From Clostridium sp. Cult3 (lineage in GTDB: Bacteria; Bacillota; Clostridia; Tissierellales; Tepidimicrobiaceae), in assembly GCF_021655115.1 (NCBI RefSeq), contig NZ_PPXY01000019.1, forward strand, positions 62,001 through 126,000: a stretch of DNA of 64,000 nt. Reading direction: 5' to 3'. Below, piece by piece: positions 36,273-47,045 of the stretch. A program made the position numbers and the translations under genes. Each line of letters begins with the position of its first letter. The stretch's first letter is position 1. The notes under the pieces were generated by a model. That model did not search any database and was not told the DNA's origin. It was given only the letters and a program-made list of their open reading frames with translations.

Positions 36273-37610
36273 ATGTTTGATTTTCCACAAGATTTATACA
36301 CCGATGTGCGCATAGAGGATGTGTACGAAACAAAAATAATATATCATCTAGGGGAGATAAGGGAATCGAAGATCAGAAGCTATAAGGCTGCTTTCATAAG
36401 GATATTCGATGGTGAAAGATGGTACTACAGCTCCATATCAAATATAGAAAATATACAAAGTGAAATCTATGCTCTTGCATCCTACGCCAATCCAAATAAA
36501 AACATATATGACAATCCTATCGTAAAAAATTTACAGATAAATCGAGAAGAAAATATTTCCTTTGGACAAAATAGCATCTCTAAAATCGCCATGGACAAAA
36601 AACACGAACTGCTGAAAAGATTTTTCCCACTACTAGATAACAATGAGCTAATAAAAAACTGGAAAGCTAACTATATCGATAGAAAGATCATTAAAAAGTT
36701 CTATTCCAGTAAAGGAGCAGATGTAATATTTGACACCCAGCTAGCAGGTTTATCTATTGGAATGGAGTTTGTAGAGGAGGGAAAAAGGCTATCTGAAAGC
36801 TACCAAAAAGCATATGATACTTTTGATAAGCTTTGTGAGGATTTAGAGGAATTTAAATCCTATGTAAAAGAATGTGAAAATTTCTTAACAAATGCTAAAC
36901 CCATTAAACCTGGAAAATACACGGTAATACTATCTCCATTAGCAGCAGGAGTGTTTGCTCACGAAAGCTTTGGCCACAAATCTGAAGCAGATTTTATGAT
37001 AGGTGATGAAACCATGAAAAAAGAGTGGGCTATAGGCAAAAGAGTAGGCTCTGAAATACTTTCCATCATAGATGATGGCAATATAATAGGTAGTGGATAT
37101 GTACCCTTCGATGATGAAGGTTCTAAATCAAAAAAAATCTACTTGATTAAAAATGGCATATTAAGTGGTAGGCTCCACTCTGGTACTACTGCTACCCTTC
37201 TAGAAGAAAACTTAACTGGCAATGCTAGAGCTGTAAACTTCGAGTTTGAACCTATAGTAAGGATGAGAACTACCTATATAGAAAAGGGAGATAAAACCAA
37301 TGAAGAACTATTTTCAGAGGTTCCAGAGGGAATATATATAAAAACTATAAAACATGGTTCAGGAATGTCCACATTTACCATAGCTCCATCTTTGGCTTAT
37401 TATATTAAGGATGGAAAAATAGCAGAACCTGTAAATATTTCTGTGATCACTGGAAACGTCATGGATACCCTCGATGAAATCGATGGACTTTCCAACGAAG
37501 TTGAACTACACTCTTTCGTTTTAGGTGGATGCGGGAAAATGGAACAATTCCCTCTACCAGTCGGATTTGGTGGTCCCCATGTTAGGGTCAATAATATAAA
37601 TGTACAGTAG
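36273..37610 (+). CDS. tldD: TldD-type metallopeptidase subunit
   Basis: Catalytic half of the TldD/TldE heterodimer that trims unfolded or modified peptides. The 445-residue protein has the zinc motif HESFGH (His230, Glu231, His235) of the PmbA/TldD family, and conserved glycine-rich blocks (GSGMSTFTIAPSLAYYI; VLGGCGKMEQFPLPVGFGGP) near the C-terminus with the Cys that is the third ligand in TldD. AAAGGGGG lies before the ATG. The partner gene follows after 15 bases. Confidence 0.9.
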   Translation: MFDFPQDLYTDVRIEDVYETKIIYHLGEIRESKIRSYKAAFIRIFDGERWYYSSISNIENIQSEIYALASYANPNKNIYDNPIVKNLQINREENISFGQNSISKIAMDKKHELLKRFFPLLDNNELIKNWKANYIDRKIIKKFYSSKGADVIFDTQLAGLSIGMEFVEEGKRLSESYQKAYDTFDKLCEDLEEFKSYVKECENFLTNAKPIKPGKYTVILSPLAAGVFAHESFGHKSEADFMIGDETMKKEWAIGKRVGSEILSIIDDGNIIGSGYVPFDDEGSKSKKIYLIKNGILSGRLHSGTTATLLEENLTGNARAVNFEFEPIVRMRTTYIEKGDKTNEELFSEVPEGIYIKTIKHGSGMSTFTIAPSLAYYIKDGKIAEPVNISVITGNVMDTLDEIDGLSNEVELHSFVLGGCGKMEQFPLPVGFGGPHVRVNNINVQ

Positions 37611-37625
37611 AGAGGAGGGTTTTAA

Positions 37626-38858
37626 ATGATAAAGGAAAAATATATTAGTAGAATTAAGGAAACATCCATCAATGTAGTTCAAACTAAAATAGACTCTGTA
37701 AGAAACAAGGATATCGAAAAGGTAAGCTTTAGAGTTTATGATAAGGGATTTATTGGTTATACAGGAGCCCTTGGTAGATATGATGAATCGGAGTTAGAAA
37801 AAAGAGCTATTGACGGATTAAATAATAAAATATCCTATGAATATCCATTGGAAAAGAATAATATAATGGGAGAGGACCTATCATCAGAGATAATCAATAG
37901 GGATAATCTAATAGATGAATTTGAAGAATTACTTGCCCGTATACGAAAAGAACAACCTGATTTCTATTTTTCAAATAAATTGTATCTAACAGATCAAGAA
38001 ATAAAAATGACTAATAGTAACAATTTAGATCTTTACTATAAAGATAGTTTCATAAGCTTAGGATTGATATTTAAGGAAAAAACTTCTGTCAATATTATAG
38101 ATGGCTTTGTTGGGTTTCAAGGTAGAAGATATGATAGGGAGCTAGCCATAGAGTATATTAACTCTATTTGCAATGCCTATTTGCATAAGGTAGATCTTCC
38201 AAATAACAATAAATTGCCTGTAGTATTTGCATCTGATGAAATGCTACCCTTTCTAAAGTTTATCCAAGACTTAGACGGAAACAACTTTGGTACAAAGAGT
38301 TCTTTATTAAGCGATAAAATAGGGGATAGAGTATTCAACGAAAATTTCACCCTATATCAAACTAATAATCCTAAAAACTACCCTATACCATTTTTTGACG
38401 CTGAAGGTGTCGTCAACAAGGATTATCAATATGCCCTTATAGAAAATGGAATAGTCAAATCCCCTTATACAGATAAAAGAACTGCTGATAAATACGATCT
38501 TCCCCTAACGGGAGCTGCAAAGGCAGAATATGATGGCATACCTACCTTAGGAACTCCAGTAATGGCTATAAAAGAATCAGAAAAAACCGCCAAGGAATTG
38601 TTAAATGGGGAGATGGGGATATTTATAATGGTTGCTTCTGGTGGAGATTTTACACCAGAAGGCAATTTTGCCTCCCCTGTCCAATTAGCATTCTTATTCG
38701 ATGGTGAACATTTTATAGGTAGATTGCCAGAAATAAATATTAGTTCAAATCTGTTTGATATGTTTGGAGATTCCTTCATAGGCGTAAGTAAGGATGCCAT
38801 TACTCCCTTATCCAATAGTAAATACTTGATAATAAACATGGAAGTTTCTAAAAATTAA
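37626..38858 (+). CDS. TldE/PmbA-type subunit
   Basis: Partner of TldD, 410 residues. It has the PmbA/TldD fold blocks (FRVYDKGFIGYTGA; FDAEGVVNKDYQYALIENGIV; LTGAAKAEYDGIPTLGTP) but lacks the HExxxH zinc motif, as expected for the non-catalytic subunit that shapes the chamber. GAGGAGGG precedes the ATG. A terminator follows, so tldD-tldE is a two-gene operon. Confidence 0.87.
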   Translation: MIKEKYISRIKETSINVVQTKIDSVRNKDIEKVSFRVYDKGFIGYTGALGRYDESELEKRAIDGLNNKISYEYPLEKNNIMGEDLSSEIINRDNLIDEFEELLARIRKEQPDFYFSNKLYLTDQEIKMTNSNNLDLYYKDSFISLGLIFKEKTSVNIIDGFVGFQGRRYDRELAIEYINSICNAYLHKVDLPNNNKLPVVFASDEMLPFLKFIQDLDGNNFGTKSSLLSDKIGDRVFNENFTLYQTNNPKNYPIPFFDAEGVVNKDYQYALIENGIVKSPYTDKRTADKYDLPLTGAAKAEYDGIPTLGTPVMAIKESEKTAKELLNGEMGIFIMVASGGDFTPEGNFASPVQLAFLFDGEHFIGRLPEINISSNLFDMFGDSFIGVSKDAITPLSNSKYLIINMEVSKN

Positions 38859-38860
38859 AG

Positions 38861-38898
38861 TAATATACCATGGTTTAATTGCCATGGTATATTATTTC
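38861..38898 (+). terminator. intrinsic terminator
   Basis: Perfect 13-pair stem (taatataccatgg with its complement, eight-base loop) followed by TTT, after tldE. Confidence 0.8.
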
Positions 38899-39007
38899 CT
38901 ACCATATGTTATGAAGATTAATAGTAAATAGCTTCCTAAAATATGATACAATTATAACAATAAGGTATTTTGTGGTTTCTAAAAATATAGCAAGGATGGT
39001 GGGGTTT

Positions 39008-40372
39008 GTGAATACTAAAAAAATAATTTTAGCACTCATGTCCTTTATTCTCGCCATAAGTCTAACCGGCTGCATGGATAAATTTACATGTTCTAATATA
39101 TGTTGCCAAATCGAATCAGGGGAGGATATAACCTTTTTCATCGCCACTGACCCTCATTATATGTCTAAAGAAACCTTTGATGATGGAAAAGCCTTTGAAA
39201 CATTTCTTACTACTGGAGACGGTAAACTAATTGACTATTCTGATGAAATATTTAATGCTTTTACAAAAGATATAAAAAATTTAAAACCAGATATCCTTAT
39301 AGTTCCTGGAGATTTAACCTGCAATGGAGAAAAAGAAAGCCATATGGAATTTGCAAAAAAACTAAAAGCCATCCAGAAGATGGGTGTATGTGTGTTTGTA
39401 ATACCAGGAAATCACGATATAGAAAATCCTTGGGCTAGAAACTATGTTGGAGATGAGTTGATTAAAATCGATAGCATAACTAGTGATGAATTTGTAGATA
39501 TATACTATCCCTTTGGATATAAAGATGCTGTGTCAAGAGATAATCATTCTCTAAGCTATTTAGCTACACCGGCAGAGGATATTTGGCTGCTAATGTTGGA
39601 CTCAGCAAAATATAAGCGGAATAAATTGAGAGATGGTCCAGAAATGGGTGGAGAGATCTCTTCCAAAACCCTAGAATGGGTAGAGGATTGTGCCAATTTG
39701 GCAAAGGAAAATGACGCCAAGCTTATAGCGGTAATGCATCATAGCCTATTAGACCATAGCAATATAATTAATAAGGACTTTACAATTGAAAACAGTGAAG
39801 AAACACTAAGGGTATTTAAAAACTGTGAAATAGAAATAGTTCTCACAGGCCATATACATTTACAGGATATTAAATCCCATAAGGAAGGTGGTAAAACCAT
39901 ATATGATATTGCTACATCCTGTCTAACTGCATACCCAAACCAATATGGAATATTGAAATTTAAACCAGATAAGGGTTATGATTATCGAACAAATAGAGTC
40001 GATATGGCAGGGTGGGTAGAAGAAAATAAAATTAATGATAAAAGCCTAGTCCATTTTACTGAATACTCTAGAAATTTCTTTCAAAGACGAAGCTATGATA
40101 AATACTATGACTCTCTATTAGAAATATCTAAGTACTCTGACGAAGAGATGAAGGCCATATCTAAAACCATGTCTATACTCAATTTAAGATATTTTGCTGG
40201 CTTTAGAAATGAAGCTCTACACGATATATTTACTACAGAAGGATTTGAAATACTGTTGGAATCTGCACCAAATTTCGTACGAGACTATGCTCTAAGCATG
40301 TTTAGTGATGAAAAAACTGATAACAACAAACTATTTATTCCCCTATCCTTAAATGATATAGATAAAAAATAG
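39008..40372 (+). CDS. lipoprotein calcineurin-like metallophosphoesterase
   Basis: Exported phosphoesterase of 454 residues. With the GTG start at 39008 it begins MNTKKIILALM and ends its signal peptide in the lipobox LTGC, a normal lipoprotein leader; the frame is open for 12 further codons upstream, but the GGTGGGG ribosome site favours the GTG. The metal-binding motifs are complete: D-x-H in ATDPHY, GDL, GNHD, HHS and GHIH. A C-terminal helical domain (last 100 residues) follows. Substrate unknown; relatives act on nucleotides or phosphodiesters outside the cell. Confidence 0.88.
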   Translation: MNTKKIILALMSFILAISLTGCMDKFTCSNICCQIESGEDITFFIATDPHYMSKETFDDGKAFETFLTTGDGKLIDYSDEIFNAFTKDIKNLKPDILIVPGDLTCNGEKESHMEFAKKLKAIQKMGVCVFVIPGNHDIENPWARNYVGDELIKIDSITSDEFVDIYYPFGYKDAVSRDNHSLSYLATPAEDIWLLMLDSAKYKRNKLRDGPEMGGEISSKTLEWVEDCANLAKENDAKLIAVMHHSLLDHSNIINKDFTIENSEETLRVFKNCEIEIVLTGHIHLQDIKSHKEGGKTIYDIATSCLTAYPNQYGILKFKPDKGYDYRTNRVDMAGWVEENKINDKSLVHFTEYSRNFFQRRSYDKYYDSLLEISKYSDEEMKAISKTMSILNLRYFAGFRNEALHDIFTTEGFEILLESAPNFVRDYALSMFSDEKTDNNKLFIPLSLNDIDKK

Positions 40373-40505
40373 TGTGGTAATATTATATTAAATAGGATAT
40401 CCTAAGTTAATAGCTAGATCATTAAGTAAATAATAAAAAATTAAACTACAATCCAATATATTAATACAAAGATATCTTTTTATACTATTTATAGGAGGTT
40501 ATAAT

Positions 40506-43427
40506 ATGGGTTTTGAAGTAGGTAAAAATTATTATGGATTTAAATTAGTAGATGAATACGAAGTAAAGGAAATTCAATCCATTGCAAGGGTATTCTCCCA
40601 TGAAAAATCTGGTGCAAGACTATTACATTTAGAAAATGACGATGACAATAAAGTATTTTCCATAGGATTTAGAACTCCACCTTGGGATAGTACTGGAGTA
40701 CCTCACATAATAGAACATTGTGTTCTATCCGGCTCTAGAAAATATAAAACCAAAGAGCCTTTCATGGATATGGTAAAGGGTTCCCTCCAAACTTTTATAA
40801 ATGCCATGACTTTTAGCGATAAAACTCTGTATCCAGTAGCTAGTAGAAATGATAAGGACTTTTTTAACTTAATGGATGTATATCTAGATGCTGTATTCTA
40901 TCCCCAAATATACGAAGAGCCTAAGATATTTATGCAGGAAGGCTGGCATTATGAACTGTTTGACAGGAAAGATCCTGTAATATATAAGGGAGTCGTCTAC
41001 AATGAAATGCAAGGGGCATATTCGTCCCCAGAGAGGATTTTGGGAGATGAGATCAACAAATCCCTTTATCCAGATACCTGCTATAGATATTCTTCAGGTG
41101 GAGATCCAGAGGTAATACCAGATCTTACCTATGAAGGATTTTTAAACTTCCACAAGAGGTTTTATCATCCTTCAAATAGCTATATATACTTATATGGAAA
41201 TGGGGATGTAAAAAAACATCTAGAACATATAGATAGAGACTATCTATCTCACTTCGATAGAAAAGATATAGACTCTCATATAGCTATTCAAAAACCCTTT
41301 AAAGAGAGAAAGGAAGTTATAGCTTATTACCCTATATTGAAGGATGAAGATGAAGATGATCGTACTTATTTAAGTTTAAATTTTGTTTTGGGAGAAAATA
41401 TAGATCCAGAAACTTATTTATTGGCTAATATACTAGCTTTAATGTTAATAGAATCAGAAGCAGCACCAGTAAAAAAGGCATTACTTCAAGCTGGAATCGG
41501 CGAAGATGTATTTTCAATAAATGTAGGAGGATTGCAACCTGGTTTTGGTATTGTTGCAAAACATACTTCCAGTGATAAAAAGGATAGGTTTGAAAAGATC
41601 ATCTTTGATACTCTCAACAATTTAGTAGAAAAAGGCATAGATGAAAAATTGATAGAAGCTTCCATCAACATCATGGAATATAGCCTTCGGGAAGCCGGTA
41701 ATTTCGCAACTAAAGGTTTAGTATATAATATGCAATCTATGGACAGTTGGTTATATGATGGTAGTCCAACTACCCATCTTCAATATGAAGATACTATTAA
41801 TAAATTTAAGGAAAACATAGGTACTGGATACTTTGAACAAATTATTAGAGAACGATTAATCGACAATTCACACAGTTCTCTAGTAGTAGTAGAACCTAAA
41901 AAAGGATTAGGAGAAGAAAAGGATAAGGACATAGAAAAAAGATTAGCAGAATTCAAAGAATCACTTGATGAAGAGGAGATGGAAGTTCTAATCAGAGAAA
42001 ATGAAGAACTTAAAGAAATGCAACTATCAGATGATTCTCCTGAAGCTAAAGCTACCATTCCTAAACTTTCCATATCCGATGTAGATAAAAAGGCTGAAGT
42101 AATTCCCCAAGAAATAATAAAACTTGAAGATATAACTTTACTTTTCCATAATATATTTACTAGCAAAATCGCCTATATAGATTTTTATTTCGATACCTCT
42201 ATGGTAGATGAAAAACTAATCCCATATATAAATTTACTATCAGGGATTGTTGGAAAAGTAGACACTCAAGTTAGAGATTATTCAGAATTGGCCAATGAAA
42301 TATATATTAATACTGGAGGAATAGTTTTCGATGCTAGTGCTTATGTAGAAAAGGATAATGATGAAATATATTACCCTAAATTTGTCGTAAAAGGTAAAGC
42401 CATAGAAAATAACATCCCTAAAATGATGGAATTGATAAACGAACTACTTACTCAATCTAAAATAGAAGATAAAAATCGAATTAAAGAATTAATTCAACAG
42501 ATAAAATCTAGAATAGAAATGACATTATTTAATGTAGGCCATTCCATATCCTCTTTGAGGGTTGGTTCCTACTTTTCCCCTTCTAGAAAATATACAGAAA
42601 AGCTTAAAGGTCTGGATTTCTATTGGTTTATCTGCGATATATTGGAAGACTTTGATAATAATAGCCAAGAGATTATTTCCAATCTCAACAAGGTGTACAG
42701 TGAAGTATTTAATATAAACAATCTAATCATAAGTTTTACAGGAGATGGAGAAGATTTAGCCTTAATTAAAAATAATCTACCAGTAGTTGTTGATAATCTA
42801 AATAGAGAAAAACTAGTACCTAAAAAGTATGATTTTACTAAACAAAAAACTAATGAAGGTATATTATCCTCTGCCAATGTTCAGTATGTATCCAAGGGAT
42901 ACAATTTCAAAAAGCTTGACTATAAATATAATGGTAATATGAGGGTATTAGCTACTATACTAAATGGAGACTATCTCCACAATAGAATCAGAGCCCAAGG
43001 TGGAGCCTATGGTGCAGGTGTTTCCATAGACAGAACAGGTCATCTAACCACCTTCTCCTACAGGGATCCAAATCTTCTGGAGACAATAAACGTTTATGAT
43101 GGCATGGCAGACTATGTCAAAAATCTAGATCTAGATGAATCGGAGTTAACTACCTATATTATAGGAACTATGAGCCGTCTAGACCCAGCTATGACTCCTT
43201 ATGACAAAGGGCAACTAGCTACTATTAGATATATATCCAACATAACTCAAGAAGAAATACAAAAAACAAGGGAAGAGGTCCTAAATACAAAGTTGGAAGA
43301 TATTAAAGCTTATGCAACCCTTCTTAACGATGCCATGAAAGAAGATTATTTATGCGTTTTGGGTAACGAAAACAAGATTAGGGAAAATGAAAATATATTT
43401 AATAAGCTGGTTAAACTAAAGAAATAA
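40506..43427 (+). CDS. M16C insulinase-type peptidase (PreP/HypA-like)
   Basis: Zinc peptidase of 973 residues that degrades peptides inside a closed two-half chamber. The inverted zinc motif HxxEH is at 67-71 (HIIEH) and the third ligand is probably Glu167 in NEMQGA. A helical hairpin (about 475-520, Glu/Lys-rich) links the halves as in presequence peptidases, and the second half carries the substrate-binding GGAYGAG near residue 835. No signal peptide, so it is cytoplasmic. AGGAGG precedes the ATG. Such enzymes in peptide-fermenting anaerobes recycle imported peptides. Confidence 0.92.
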   Translation: MGFEVGKNYYGFKLVDEYEVKEIQSIARVFSHEKSGARLLHLENDDDNKVFSIGFRTPPWDSTGVPHIIEHCVLSGSRKYKTKEPFMDMVKGSLQTFINAMTFSDKTLYPVASRNDKDFFNLMDVYLDAVFYPQIYEEPKIFMQEGWHYELFDRKDPVIYKGVVYNEMQGAYSSPERILGDEINKSLYPDTCYRYSSGGDPEVIPDLTYEGFLNFHKRFYHPSNSYIYLYGNGDVKKHLEHIDRDYLSHFDRKDIDSHIAIQKPFKERKEVIAYYPILKDEDEDDRTYLSLNFVLGENIDPETYLLANILALMLIESEAAPVKKALLQAGIGEDVFSINVGGLQPGFGIVAKHTSSDKKDRFEKIIFDTLNNLVEKGIDEKLIEASINIMEYSLREAGNFATKGLVYNMQSMDSWLYDGSPTTHLQYEDTINKFKENIGTGYFEQIIRERLIDNSHSSLVVVEPKKGLGEEKDKDIEKRLAEFKESLDEEEMEVLIRENEELKEMQLSDDSPEAKATIPKLSISDVDKKAEVIPQEIIKLEDITLLFHNIFTSKIAYIDFYFDTSMVDEKLIPYINLLSGIVGKVDTQVRDYSELANEIYINTGGIVFDASAYVEKDNDEIYYPKFVVKGKAIENNIPKMMELINELLTQSKIEDKNRIKELIQQIKSRIEMTLFNVGHSISSLRVGSYFSPSRKYTEKLKGLDFYWFICDILEDFDNNSQEIISNLNKVYSEVFNINNLIISFTGDGEDLALIKNNLPVVVDNLNREKLVPKKYDFTKQKTNEGILSSANVQYVSKGYNFKKLDYKYNGNMRVLATILNGDYLHNRIRAQGGAYGAGVSIDRTGHLTTFSYRDPNLLETINVYDGMADYVKNLDLDESELTTYIIGTMSRLDPAMTPYDKGQLATIRYISNITQEEIQKTREEVLNTKLEDIKAYATLLNDAMKEDYLCVLGNENKIRENENIFNKLVKLKK

Positions 43428-43489
43428 AATCCACAAAACAGTTGTCATTCTAGGCATAGCAAAAGATCCCAGTCTTACGTAAAAATAAT

Positions 43490-43523
43490 AATTCACACAG
43501 GCTAGAAGCCTGTGTGAATTTTT
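43490..43523. terminator. bidirectional terminator
   Basis: Perfect 14-pair stem (aattcacacaggct, loop aga) with T runs on both strands, between the convergent M16C and M20 genes. Confidence 0.88.
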
Positions 43524-44712
43524 ATTTAAAGTCTTCTTTGTCGTATTTAGGTACGGTTCTATCAAATTCCTCTTGGATGTCCCTTCTCAACTTTTCATCT
43601 GTTAATATATCATATCCAGTTAATGCCATAGCCTTAGCAGCTTTCAAAGCCATATCGTAGGCCCTAGGACTATTGGCTGCCTTTGTAAAGTCCGTAGAAT
43701 GAGAGTTTGTTCCCCTATCTGCGATTTTTATGTAGGAATGTATAGCAGGAATTTTAAGACTTACATTTCCAATATCAGAAGAACCATACTTCATATCTGG
43801 ATCAGGATATTTCATCTCTACACCAAAAGGTGCTATGTTCTCCTTTAACCTTTCATCAATATGTCTGTTAGGATATCTTTCCGCATATATGATGGATTTT
43901 TCTACCTTGGATTTAACCCCTATTAACTTTTCTACCGACTCCACTATATGGTCCAAATAGCCTTCTACAACCTTCAAATCCTTTACTGTCTCTGCCCTTA
44001 GAGAAAATTCGCAGGAACTATAATCTGGAATGATATTAGGCATATTGCCCCCTTCCCTTATAATCCCATTTATATTGGTCTTTAAGGGAAATAAACCTCT
44101 AAAATGATCTATCATATTAAAAGTTTGAATTGTGGCCTGTAAAGCATTTATTCCTCCCTCTGGATAGGCAGAATGAACTGATTTCCCAAAATACTCTATC
44201 TTAATACTTCTATTTGCTAATCCACCTCTGTATATCATATTATTTACACAGGGATGCATCATCAAAGCATAATCTATATCATCAAAATATCCCTCTTCCA
44301 GCATTAAGATCTTTCCTCCGCCACCTTCTTCAGCTGGAGTTCCTAATACTACTATTTTACCATCTATATAGTCAGCTACTTCCTTCAGTCCAATAGCAGC
44401 ACCTACTGCCATAGTAGCTATTAGATTATGTCCACATCCGTGGCCTATTTGTGGTAGAGCATCATATTCCGCTAAAAAAGCCACTGTAGGTCCTTCGTCC
44501 TTTCCAATATATTCTGCCTTAAAAGCCGTTTTTAACATGCCTGTTCCCATAATTATATTAAAACCATGTTTTTCTAGTAAGGTGGTTATATTCCTCACCG
44601 CTTCAAATTCTTGAAAGGCTAATTCCGGATTTTCATGAAGGGTCTCTCCTAAAGCCACTAATTCATCTTCTAGCTCATCTATTCTATTGATTATACTAGC
44701 TCTTTGCTCCAT
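43522..44712 (-). CDS. M20 family amidohydrolase (AbgB/peptidase M20D-like)
   Basis: Zinc-dependent amidohydrolase of 396 residues. The metal-site motifs are HGCGHNL, EEGGGGK and MMHPC, with the Glu-containing lid domain about 180-290 (GGLANRSIKIEYFGKSVHSAYPEGGINAL). The protein belongs to the group that removes acyl or aminobenzoyl groups from amino acids; the exact substrate is open. The ATG at 44712 is chosen over the in-frame GTG three codons earlier, since AGAGGTG is the ribosome site. Confidence 0.88.
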   Translation of the reverse strand: MEQRASIINRIDELEDELVALGETLHENPELAFQEFEAVRNITTLLEKHGFNIIMGTGMLKTAFKAEYIGKDEGPTVAFLAEYDALPQIGHGCGHNLIATMAVGAAIGLKEVADYIDGKIVVLGTPAEEGGGGKILMLEEGYFDDIDYALMMHPCVNNMIYRGGLANRSIKIEYFGKSVHSAYPEGGINALQATIQTFNMIDHFRGLFPLKTNINGIIREGGNMPNIIPDYSSCEFSLRAETVKDLKVVEGYLDHIVESVEKLIGVKSKVEKSIIYAERYPNRHIDERLKENIAPFGVEMKYPDPDMKYGSSDIGNVSLKIPAIHSYIKIADRGTNSHSTDFTKAANSPRAYDMALKAAKAMALTGYDILTDEKLRRDIQEEFDRTVPKYDKEDFK

Positions 44713-44771
44713 ATAGTTCACCTCTTCTTTTCTTATGACTTAAATTATATCATAGGATTTAAAATAAAAAG

Positions 44772-45965
44772 CTAGCATGTTAACTTTTTATATAAGGTTT
44801 TCATCTTTTCTACCATTCCCTCATCTACTTCTTTACTACTATAGCGACTATATATATAAATATCTCTGATTTCTTCTATCTCCTTTCCAAATATTTCTTC
44901 AGCTTTCTCATTTATTTCAGTAGAGGTATCGGAGTTTGATATATTAATATCTTCTTTGATCAATTTATCTAGATACCTTCTATAGTAATATCTTATCTGC
45001 TCCCTCAATTCTCTAGGATACTTTTCCCTTCTAAATAGCTTTTTTCTCTTTTTGGGTTTCTTTATATACTCCCTCTCTTCCGTATATTCTATACTTTTAT
45101 ATCCTCTACTATAACCTGCCTTCATGATTACTTTGTAGACGATATATATTAGAACTAAAGCCAATAGTACACCTAATATCCGTTTAAACATGGTAAAATC
45201 CCAAGGAACATATTCTTCTAAAATATTTCTAAGTTCTTCCATCTCCATATCCGCTGCCTCATCCATCCCAGGTTCGTATTCCATCATCTCTTCTATAGGC
45301 GTTTCCGTGGGCGGATCAATATTTTTACAAAATAGATAAAGAGGGTAGAAGACTGCAGTGATTAGCCCATCTAAGCCCTTCTCTATAGGCTTCCAAATAA
45401 ATTCTCTTAAGCTATCAAAGGCTGCTATAGAAAAAACTACAAAAATAATGACTAAATATTTGATATTATTCCTTCTGATCTTCTCCATACTCATTCTAGA
45501 ATCTAGGTGTCTAATAGTTCTCACTAACATTATTGAAGATAATAGGTAAACTATTATAAAGGGTGATGCATAACTAATAGAACCTTTAACCCCATCTAGC
45601 AACAACCTTATAAATATGACAACTATGTATAGCAATAAAATCCATCTTAATTGGTATACATATACATAATAATTGCCTTTAAATAAGGATTTCTTTATAT
45701 ATAAATAGATCAAGATAGTAGCTACTAATATGAAAAAAACGGATTTTTTGTCATTATAAAATATCAAAGGCAATAATAGTAGCAATATGCTAGTTTCATA
45801 TATCTTGGATTTACTATAATTTAATGCAAATACCATAGATCCTAAAATAGTCCACATAAACACCAGGAACATTTCTCCTATAGGTGCAAAGTAAAAGAAC
45901 ATCATCCATAGGGAATATAAAAGGGAAACTATAGATATTATCTCAAACAAAATAATCTCTACCAT
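44772..45965 (-). CDS. membrane protein of the MoxR-DUF58 operon
   Basis: A 397-residue protein with about seven helices in the first 210 residues, an acidic loop, one further helix (about 262-285) and a basic C-terminal cytoplasmic domain (LREQIRYYYRRYLDKLI...). The C-terminal part resembles DUF4129-like tails of proteins found with DUF58 genes. It starts one base after the DUF58 stop behind AGGAGTAGG. In many genomes the third gene of this operon has a transglutaminase domain; I see none here. Function unknown. Confidence 0.65.
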   Translation of the reverse strand: MVEIILFEIISIVSLLYSLWMMFFYFAPIGEMFLVFMWTILGSMVFALNYSKSKIYETSILLLLLPLIFYNDKKSVFFILVATILIYLYIKKSLFKGNYYVYVYQLRWILLLYIVVIFIRLLLDGVKGSISYASPFIIVYLLSSIMLVRTIRHLDSRMSMEKIRRNNIKYLVIIFVVFSIAAFDSLREFIWKPIEKGLDGLITAVFYPLYLFCKNIDPPTETPIEEMMEYEPGMDEAADMEMEELRNILEEYVPWDFTMFKRILGVLLALVLIYIVYKVIMKAGYSRGYKSIEYTEEREYIKKPKKRKKLFRREKYPRELREQIRYYYRRYLDKLIKEDINISNSDTSTEINEKAEEIFGKEIEEIRDIYIYSRYSSKEVDEGMVEKMKTLYKKLTC

Positions 45966-45966
45966 A

Positions 45967-47043
45967 TTACCTACTCCTATACTTAATTATATTATCATTG
46001 AAATCATCTAAATGCTCCGGTTCTACAGAGATGATTACCGTCCTATTGACAGTCTGACTTAAAATATTTATAGGCTCTATATATGTATCTAATATTCTCG
46101 GTGTAATAATAACCACAGTAGTATAGTGACCCTGTCTTTTAGCCATATTCCTTAAGGTGTTCTCAAAAAAGGTATCTACCTTATAATCCATTCGGCCAAG
46201 TATTTCAAGAAAGCTGCTTAAATGATTTTGACCTAAACCTGGATGGTAAAAATATCCCCTTTCATGGATAGATTTACTGTTATGAGCATTAGATGCAAAA
46301 CCATAGGGTATTTTAAAATTTTCACATTCTTCCATGACTGCCCTGGTCAAGGATATGGCTCTTTCTATTATATCCTCTTCAATTGGTTGCCAACTAGGCT
46401 TCATGGTTTCAATATTTAAAACCACTATAATACTATTATCCGTAGTAAAGTCGAAGTTTTTAACCATTAGATTATTGTATTTTATTGAGGAAGGCCAATG
46501 GATAAATCTTTCCGGTTCATTTCCAGTATACTCCCTTATGCCAATGGTCATAAGGGGATCATCCAAAATCCATCTCCTAACCGATATATTCCCATTTAAT
46601 GCTCCAATCGGTTCTAAGCTTTTATAAAGATCAACTTTTTCAGGAAGTATTACTATTTCTTTATTTACCTTCATATATTGTCTTTTAGATTTGAAACCAA
46701 TAAAATCACCTAGTTCAAGGTATACATATTCAATTGTATAAAGGCCTCTTTTCCCACCTATTATCTTATATCCCCTCCTAACCCTTTGATTAGGCATGAT
46801 AAATAAAGCATACCGATTGTCCCATATATTAAATCCCTTGGGAAATCTTTCGTTTATTTTTAAGAAGGGAACCGTCATCCGTTTTCTATTTTCCACTATA
46901 GAATAAATCTGTATCTCCTCTCCTATTTCAGCTTGACTTTTTTCTATTTCCATCCTATAGAATAAATCGTTAAAGCCATAGAATAGTGTCCATTTATTAA
47001 TCAAATAGGTAAGGCCTATTAGTCCTATTAGAATCCAAACCAT
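45967..47043 (-). CDS. DUF58 domain membrane protein
   Basis: A 358-residue protein with one or two N-terminal hydrophobic helices, an immunoglobulin-like segment (about 25-120), and the DUF58 core with the signature IGIREYTGNEPERFIHWPSSIKYNNLMVKNF followed by a von Willebrand-like fold (about 205-340). These proteins form membrane assemblies with MoxR ATPases. It begins two bases after the MoxR gene. Confidence 0.88.
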   Translation of the reverse strand: MVWILIGLIGLTYLINKWTLFYGFNDLFYRMEIEKSQAEIGEEIQIYSIVENRKRMTVPFLKINERFPKGFNIWDNRYALFIMPNQRVRRGYKIIGGKRGLYTIEYVYLELGDFIGFKSKRQYMKVNKEIVILPEKVDLYKSLEPIGALNGNISVRRWILDDPLMTIGIREYTGNEPERFIHWPSSIKYNNLMVKNFDFTTDNSIIVVLNIETMKPSWQPIEEDIIERAISLTRAVMEECENFKIPYGFASNAHNSKSIHERGYFYHPGLGQNHLSSFLEILGRMDYKVDTFFENTLRNMAKRQGHYTTVVIITPRILDTYIEPINILSQTVNRTVIISVEPEHLDDFNDNIIKYRSR

Positions 47044-47045
47044 AG